Assembly: GCA_945862355.1 (NCBI GenBank)
Contig: CAMAYR010000023.1
Coordinates: 1 to 34,857, forward strand
Origin: Devosia equisanguinis
GTDB lineage: Bacteria > Pseudomonadota > Alphaproteobacteria > Rhizobiales > Hyphomicrobiaceae
Direction of reading: 5' to 3'
Length of the DNA: 34,857 bases
Shown here: one piece after another, positions 31,603 through 34,857 of the stretch
How the letters are laid out: each line of letters begins with the position of its first letter
Numbering within the stretch: position 1 is the first letter of the stretch
Notes under the pieces: model-generated
The model's input: the letters and a program-made list of their open reading frames with translations, nothing else
The model's database searches: none
What the model was told of the DNA's origin: nothing
Position numbers and translations under genes: made by a program

Positions 31603-31771
31603 CTTACTGAGGCGTCGCGCCTTAGTTAACCGACGTTGCGGCGAGGCAGTTGTCAACTAAGGCGCGGGGAGTGCCTCACTAAGCCATTATTGATTCTAGT
31701 GGCCCTCATGTCGCGCCTGAATCGGACAGTGGTTGCGGCTATGTTACGATCCAGGCGCGACGGGCCACTAG
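31603..31771 (+). repeat. Dispersed bipartite hairpin repeat, long copy 2
   Basis: Same structure and orientation as the copy at 23357: ACTGAGGCGTCGCGCCTTAGTT...AACTAAGGCGCG...GCCTCACT, then module B GTCGCGCCTGAATC...GATCCAGGCGCGAC and the end CGGGCCACTAG. The loop GGACAGTGGTTGCGGCTATG differs from copy 1 at one base. The left end reads CTTACTGAGGC instead of CTAGTGAGGC, where the IS200 element joins it. Confidence 0.85.
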
Positions 31772-31843
31772 CCGAGTTGATGTATGCTGGTGCGGAGGCT
31801 GGTGCGGCCGTAGGCTGGCCTTTCCCACGGAGTTGCCCGGTCC

Positions 31844-32314
31844 ATGCGCATCGCCCTCTATCAGCCCGACATACCGCAGAACGCGGGTACCATCATGCGT
31901 ATGGCGGCGTGTCTGGGCATCGACGTGGACTTGATTGAGCCGGCCGGCTTCGATGCCTCCGACCGCAATCTGCGCCGCGCCGGTCTCGACTACCTGCAGC
32001 ATCTGCGCCTGACGCGGCACGAGAGCTGGGCGGCCTTCGAGGCATGGCGCTCGGCCGCGAGCCCTCGCCCGCGCCTCGTCCTGCTGACGACACGTGCGGC
32101 GAATTCCCATCTCGATCTTGCCTATCGTACCGACGACATCCTGCTTGTTGGGCGCGAGAGCGCAGGCGTTCCAGAATTAGTGCATGCAGGTGTGGATGCC
32201 CGGATCAAAGTTCCGATGCGACCGGGGCTTCGCTCGCTCAATGTCGCGATGGCGGCCGCCTTGGTGGCCGGTGAGGCGCTGCGACAGACCGCGACGTTTC
32301 CACGCGGCACCTGA
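31844..32314 (+). CDS. trmL: tRNA (cytidine(34)-2'-O)-methyltransferase TrmL
   Basis: 156 residues, the usual length of this short SPOUT (trefoil-knot) enzyme. MRIALYQPDIPQNAGTIMRMAACLGIDVDLIEPAGF is the typical N-terminus (PxIPxNxGxIxR). LLVGRESAGVPELVH and IKVPMRPGLRSLNVAMAAALVAGEALRQ are the SAM-binding knot motifs. It methylates the wobble base of tRNA-Leu isoacceptors. It stands alone, 72 bp after the repeat. Confidence 0.92.
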   Translation: MRIALYQPDIPQNAGTIMRMAACLGIDVDLIEPAGFDASDRNLRRAGLDYLQHLRLTRHESWAAFEAWRSAASPRPRLVLLTTRAANSHLDLAYRTDDILLVGRESAGVPELVHAGVDARIKVPMRPGLRSLNVAMAAALVAGEALRQTATFPRGT

Positions 32315-32548
32315 ATGTATGACGCCTGCGTGGGCCTCATCTGAGCGTGTTCGACCCTGGTACCCGCAACCGACCGGACACAGCCCTGGTTGGACGTGAC
32401 TGCCGGCTGCCGGTTCCTCTTTACGGAGCTGCGCCAGCGTGCAACTCGTCTTGAAGACGGCAGCATGAGGTCGAGGGGCCGCCGAGATGCTGGGCAGGGG
32501 TTCATTTTCCCGTCAAGATCGTAGCCTCATTGTCGGGGCCTTCACGGC

Positions 32549-32612
32549 CGTCGGTTCTCGAGCCCGTCCGTTCTCGTGCCCGTCAACTCTCGAGCCCGTC
32601 AATTCTCGAACA
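32549..32612 (+). repeat. Four 16-bp tandem repeats ahead of the parA-like gene
   Basis: CGTCGGTTCTCGAGCC, CGTCCGTTCTCGTGCC, CGTCAACTCTCGAGCC, CGTCAATTCTCGAACA lie head to tail with no spacers (consensus CGTCNNNTCTCGAGCC). They end at the A of the ATG at 32612. The rest of the gap back to trmL (32315-32548) holds a palindrome, CGTCTTGAAGACG at 32447, and no gene. The array could be a ParA operator, a centromere-like site or an unstable tandem repeat. Confidence 0.8.
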
Positions 32613-32644
32613 TGACATCCAACCGCGAGCAGCGAAGCGAACCG

Positions 32645-33529
32645 ATGCGTAACACGATTGCGGTGATGAATACGAAGGGTGGGGTCGGCAAGTCGACCGT
32701 CGTGCTGGCGCTGGCCGAGACGCTCTCGGCCTTTCACGGCAAGAATGTCCTGATCGTCGATTCGGATTCACAGGCGAGCGTCAGCGCGATGCTGATGACG
32801 ACGGCCAGCCTGTTCAAGCTGCAGCAGGACGGTCAGACGATCGTCGACTATCTGGTGCGGACGGTTCTGCACGAGGAGACGGTCGAATGGCCGCGCTTCG
32901 TGGTGCGCGATTTGTCGGACGTCGACGACGCCCGCTCGGTCTACCTGATCCCAAGCGACATGGAATTGACGCTGCTCGAGCGCGAAGTCTCCAAGGGGGG
33001 GCATCATGGCAGGCTGCGTGGCACGATCAAGGGGCTGATCGAGGCGGTCCGCCCGGTATTCGACGTCGTGCTGATCGACTGCCCGCCAGGCTTATCGGTA
33101 TTGACCGAGTGCTGGCTGCGGGAGGCGGATTTCCACCTCTCGCCGACAAAGCCCGACTATGTATCCGTGTGTGGTCTCGAGGTGTTTCGGCGGTTCAAGG
33201 CGCTCAATCCGGAGATGGGATTCGCCGAGAACATCGGCACGCTCATCAGTATGAAGGACAAGCTTTCGCCGTCGGACGAGGAATACCATCGCTGGTTGCG
33301 CGACAACGCGGAGAACCGCTGCTTCGAGCAGCCCGTGCCGCGCAGCAACGCCCTGCAGGATGCTGCCCGCTTCGCGCCTCACCAGCGGTCCTACGCGGCG
33401 AAATACCCTGGCGAGGCGGGCGCGGCGATGAAAGCCCTGGCCAAGGAGGTGCTGGTCCGGATCGCCGCCGGGCAGGCCTCGGCCCCAGAAAAGGTCGAGA
33501 CGGCCAAGACGTCAGAGGTGGCTGAGTAG
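32645..33529 (+). CDS. ParA/MinD-type deviant Walker ATPase (orphan)
   Basis: 294 residues from ATG 32645 (MRNTIAVMNTKGGVGKSTVV). The deviant Walker A motif KGGVGKST, switch I region DSDSQASVS and Walker B VVLIDCPPGLSVLT are all present. The C-terminal half (RRFKALNPEMGFAENIGTLISMKD...QPVPRSNALQDAARFAPHQRSYAAKY) matches the ParA-family AAA-31 domain. ATG 32612 is an alternative start that would add 11 residues and touch the repeat array. No parB or cargo gene is adjacent, so partition of the chromosome is unlikely; a role in positioning another complex or a relic of a mobile element is possible. Confidence 0.85.
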   Translation: MRNTIAVMNTKGGVGKSTVVLALAETLSAFHGKNVLIVDSDSQASVSAMLMTTASLFKLQQDGQTIVDYLVRTVLHEETVEWPRFVVRDLSDVDDARSVYLIPSDMELTLLEREVSKGGHHGRLRGTIKGLIEAVRPVFDVVLIDCPPGLSVLTECWLREADFHLSPTKPDYVSVCGLEVFRRFKALNPEMGFAENIGTLISMKDKLSPSDEEYHRWLRDNAENRCFEQPVPRSNALQDAARFAPHQRSYAAKYPGEAGAAMKALAKEVLVRIAAGQASAPEKVETAKTSEVAE

Positions 33530-33819
33530 CCGACAGCCGACGACGGGGATCATCGATGGCGCGTCCGGTGTGGGTGCAGCCGGTGAGCAGGTCGCGCTGC
33601 TCGCGGATTGTGGAAGCAGGTTGTGGAAGATGCGCCATCGACGCCAGCACGACATCGCAACCTGGACTGGGGCACCGGCACACGGCGTCTGCCGGTATAG
33701 TGGTGAGCGCGTAGCGCTGCGCGAGACCACAGCGTCACCGCCGCCTACCACTGCGTAAGGCGCCGGCCCCGGCGACTCGCACCGGTAGTTTAACGAGGCA
33801 CTCGACTGTCGGATAAAAA

Positions 33820-33894
33820 TGGAGCGGGCGAAGGGATTTGAACCCTCGACCCTCACGTTGGCAACGTGATGCTCTACCCCTGAGCTACACCCGC
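33820..33894 (-). tRNA. tRNA-Gly (anticodon GCC)
   Basis: The minus strand reads GCGGGTGTAGCTCAGGGGTAGAGCATCACGTTGCCAACGTGAGGGTCGAGGG... and ends CGCCCGCTCCA. The acceptor stem GCGGGTG/CGCCCGC pairs, with one G-T pair. The anticodon arm CACGT-TGCCAAC-GTG gives GCC. The T-arm has GGTTCAAATCC. CCA is encoded. The 290 bp between the parA stop and this gene hold no credible ORF. Confidence 0.95.
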
Positions 33895-34265
33895 ACTCCA
33901 TGCTGCGGCAGCCATCACGCCCCGCGTGCTCACCGCAAGTGGCGGCAAGGCCCGGTGTATGGCCCAAGCGCCGCCGGATTGCAAGTCCCTCCCTTCATCC
34001 CCACTGCGAAATCCAGTCGTGCTTCAGCTGCGGCGGCCCGGTCCTGGAAGCACACCACGAACATGCAACCGTTGCGAGAGCGCAACTAGGAAAGCTCAGG
34101 TGCTGTGTTCCGGCGGATGGCGGGGAGCTGGTGGCGCCGCTCGGCGGAGCTGCCGGTTTGGTCTCTGTTCCACCTCGCCGCAACTGCCGGGGACACCTCC
34201 CAGCGCCCGTTTCGGGCCGCAGAGTGCGCCTGTGCTGTGCCGCAACAGATAGTTCGGATCAGTCC
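33895..34265 (+). other. Gap between tRNA-Gly and the tolC-like gene
   Basis: 371 bp. The track ORFs here have no ribosome sites or family features and differ between frames. I see no further gene, terminator or clear operator. The promoter of the tolC-like gene must lie here but is not obvious. Confidence 0.35.
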
Positions 34266-34754
34266 ATGCACCAGAAGAGACGCTGGGCCGCCGTTTCGGG
34301 GCTCGTACTTGCTAGTGGCCTGTTTGGCGGCTGCGCCGTGACGCCTCGGGAGCTCGAGCAGGCCGAGCTTGCCGCAATTGCCGAGGTTTCCATTGCAGGT
34401 GTGGCGGCGGATCAGGAGCCGGTCACTGGAGTGATCGACCTCTATGAAGCGATTGCGCGCGCGATGAAATATAATCTCGATCATCAAGTCGAGATCGCCG
34501 AGGAGGCGGTCCGAGGACGCGAGCTCGATCTTGCTCATTACTCTTTGCTGCCGACGGTGGTGGCCAGCTCGGGCTACGCAGCGCGCGATCGCGTGAGTGC
34601 CAGCAGCAGCTCGAATGTTCTGACAGGGACGCAAAGCCTCGCGACGTCGACCAGCCAGGACAAGCGCCTGCGAACCGCTGACATCGCTTTTGGCTGGAAC
34701 GTGCTCGACTATAGCGCGGCGATCTGGATGCGAACGGCGCGTCAATCAAGATGA
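34266..34754 (+). pseudogene. TolC-like outer membrane efflux lipoprotein, broken at the C-terminal side
   Basis: The first 162 residues of an outer membrane factor. A lipoprotein signal peptide (RRWAAVSGLVLASGLFGGCAV, lipobox before Cys) leads into IDLYEAIARAMKYNLDHQVEIAEEAVRGRELDLAHYSLLPTVVASSGYAARD, the usual first OEP helices, then ...SLATSTSQDKRLRTADIAFGWNVLDYS. Full TolC homologues run to about 450 residues. Here the frame ends at 34752 right inside an inverted repeat, and DYSAAIWMRTARQSR no longer looks like the family. An insertion or rearrangement is likely; a frameshift or an interrupted gene continuing beyond the window cannot be excluded. The start ATG at 34266 was chosen for its signal peptide. 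Confidence 0.72.
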
Positions 34755-34834
34755 GACGCGGTGGCCGAGTGGGATCATGATCGGTGCTGGTCTCGGCGAT
34801 GGCAAGAGCTTTGATTGACGCGCGGCGTCAATCA
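34737..34834. repeat. Inverted repeat at the tolC breakpoint
   Basis: GCGCGTCAATCAA (34737) is the exact reverse complement of TTGATTGACGCGC (34811). A third half, CGTCAATCA (34826), follows at once, so TGATTGACG-CGCGG-CGTCAATCA is itself a palindrome. The repeat sits where the TolC homology stops. It could be the end of an insertion element lying mostly beyond the window. Confidence 0.6.
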
Positions 34835-34857
34835 GTCTTCGGCAGCTTCATTTTTCT

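Noticed and set aside
32549-32612. Possible CRISPR array
   Set aside because: The 16-bp units are directly adjacent with no spacers, and no cas genes are present.

Overview
The window reads as chromosomal DNA from a high-GC alphaproteobacterium, most likely of the Hyphomicrobiales (rhizobial) type. The main reasons are a complete ccoNOQP-ccoGHIS (fixNOQP-fixGHIS) block, a FixK-like Crp/Fnr regulator without the FNR cysteine cluster, and FixK/FNR-type TTGAT-N4-ATCAA boxes. Genus cannot be fixed from the sequence alone. Most of the long ORFs in the track are GC-driven shadows of the genes listed here.

Layout. (1) 1-2.2 kb, regulators: the C-terminal receiver of a protein cut by the window edge, an OmpR-type response regulator (minus strand), and a divergent FixK-like gene. 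Three 10-bp tandem repeats and a 19-bp palindrome lie between the last two. (2) 2.2-8.8 kb, probable low-oxygen stress functions: a short hypothetical protein, an APC permease, a DnaQ-exonuclease/CBS/nucleotidyltransferase fusion, then a CBS-BON protein, a tandem UspA protein and a small conserved protein. A perfect FixK-type box precedes the last three. (3) 8.8-18.2 kb, high-affinity cbb3 oxidase: a palindrome-rich control region with a FixK box and correctly spaced -10, ccoNOQP, ccoGHIS (ccoS is too short for the ORF track), and a DUF2189 membrane protein. (4) 18.4-22 kb: a CobW-type GTPase, a DUF6285 protein with a phosphotransferase-fold protein, and a DUF937 protein. (5) 22.2-26 kb, a probable catabolic cluster: two paralogous periplasmic-binding-fold proteins without signal peptides (4,5-dihydroxyphthalate decarboxylase-like), an HpcH/HpaI aldolase and an SRPBCC protein. 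(6) 26.2-30.8 kb, minus strand: a full ptxABCDE phosphite uptake and oxidation operon with a Pho-box-like promoter. (7) 30.9-34.9 kb: an IS200-type element with a stop codon in its transposase, trmL, an orphan ParA-like ATPase behind four 16-bp tandem repeats, tRNA-Gly(GCC), and a TolC-like lipoprotein gene that breaks off at an inverted repeat.

Three copies of an unnamed repeat tie the window together. Two ~165-bp copies in the same orientation bracket the aldolase/ptx segment (23.4-31.8 kb). A third, at 2.2 kb, looks like an internal deletion derivative. The repeat is made of two hairpin modules. The loop of the second is almost invariant while one stem position shows a compensatory change.

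Functionally, the FixK-like protein probably drives both the cbb3 operon and the CBS-BON/Usp operon when oxygen is low. The ptx operon would let the cell use phosphite as a phosphorus source under PhoB control. The most noteworthy items are the ptx operon between direct repeats, the bipartite hairpin repeat family, the ParA gene with its 16-bp repeat array, and the truncated tolC with its inverted-repeat junction. All functional assignments come from reading motifs; no database search was run.
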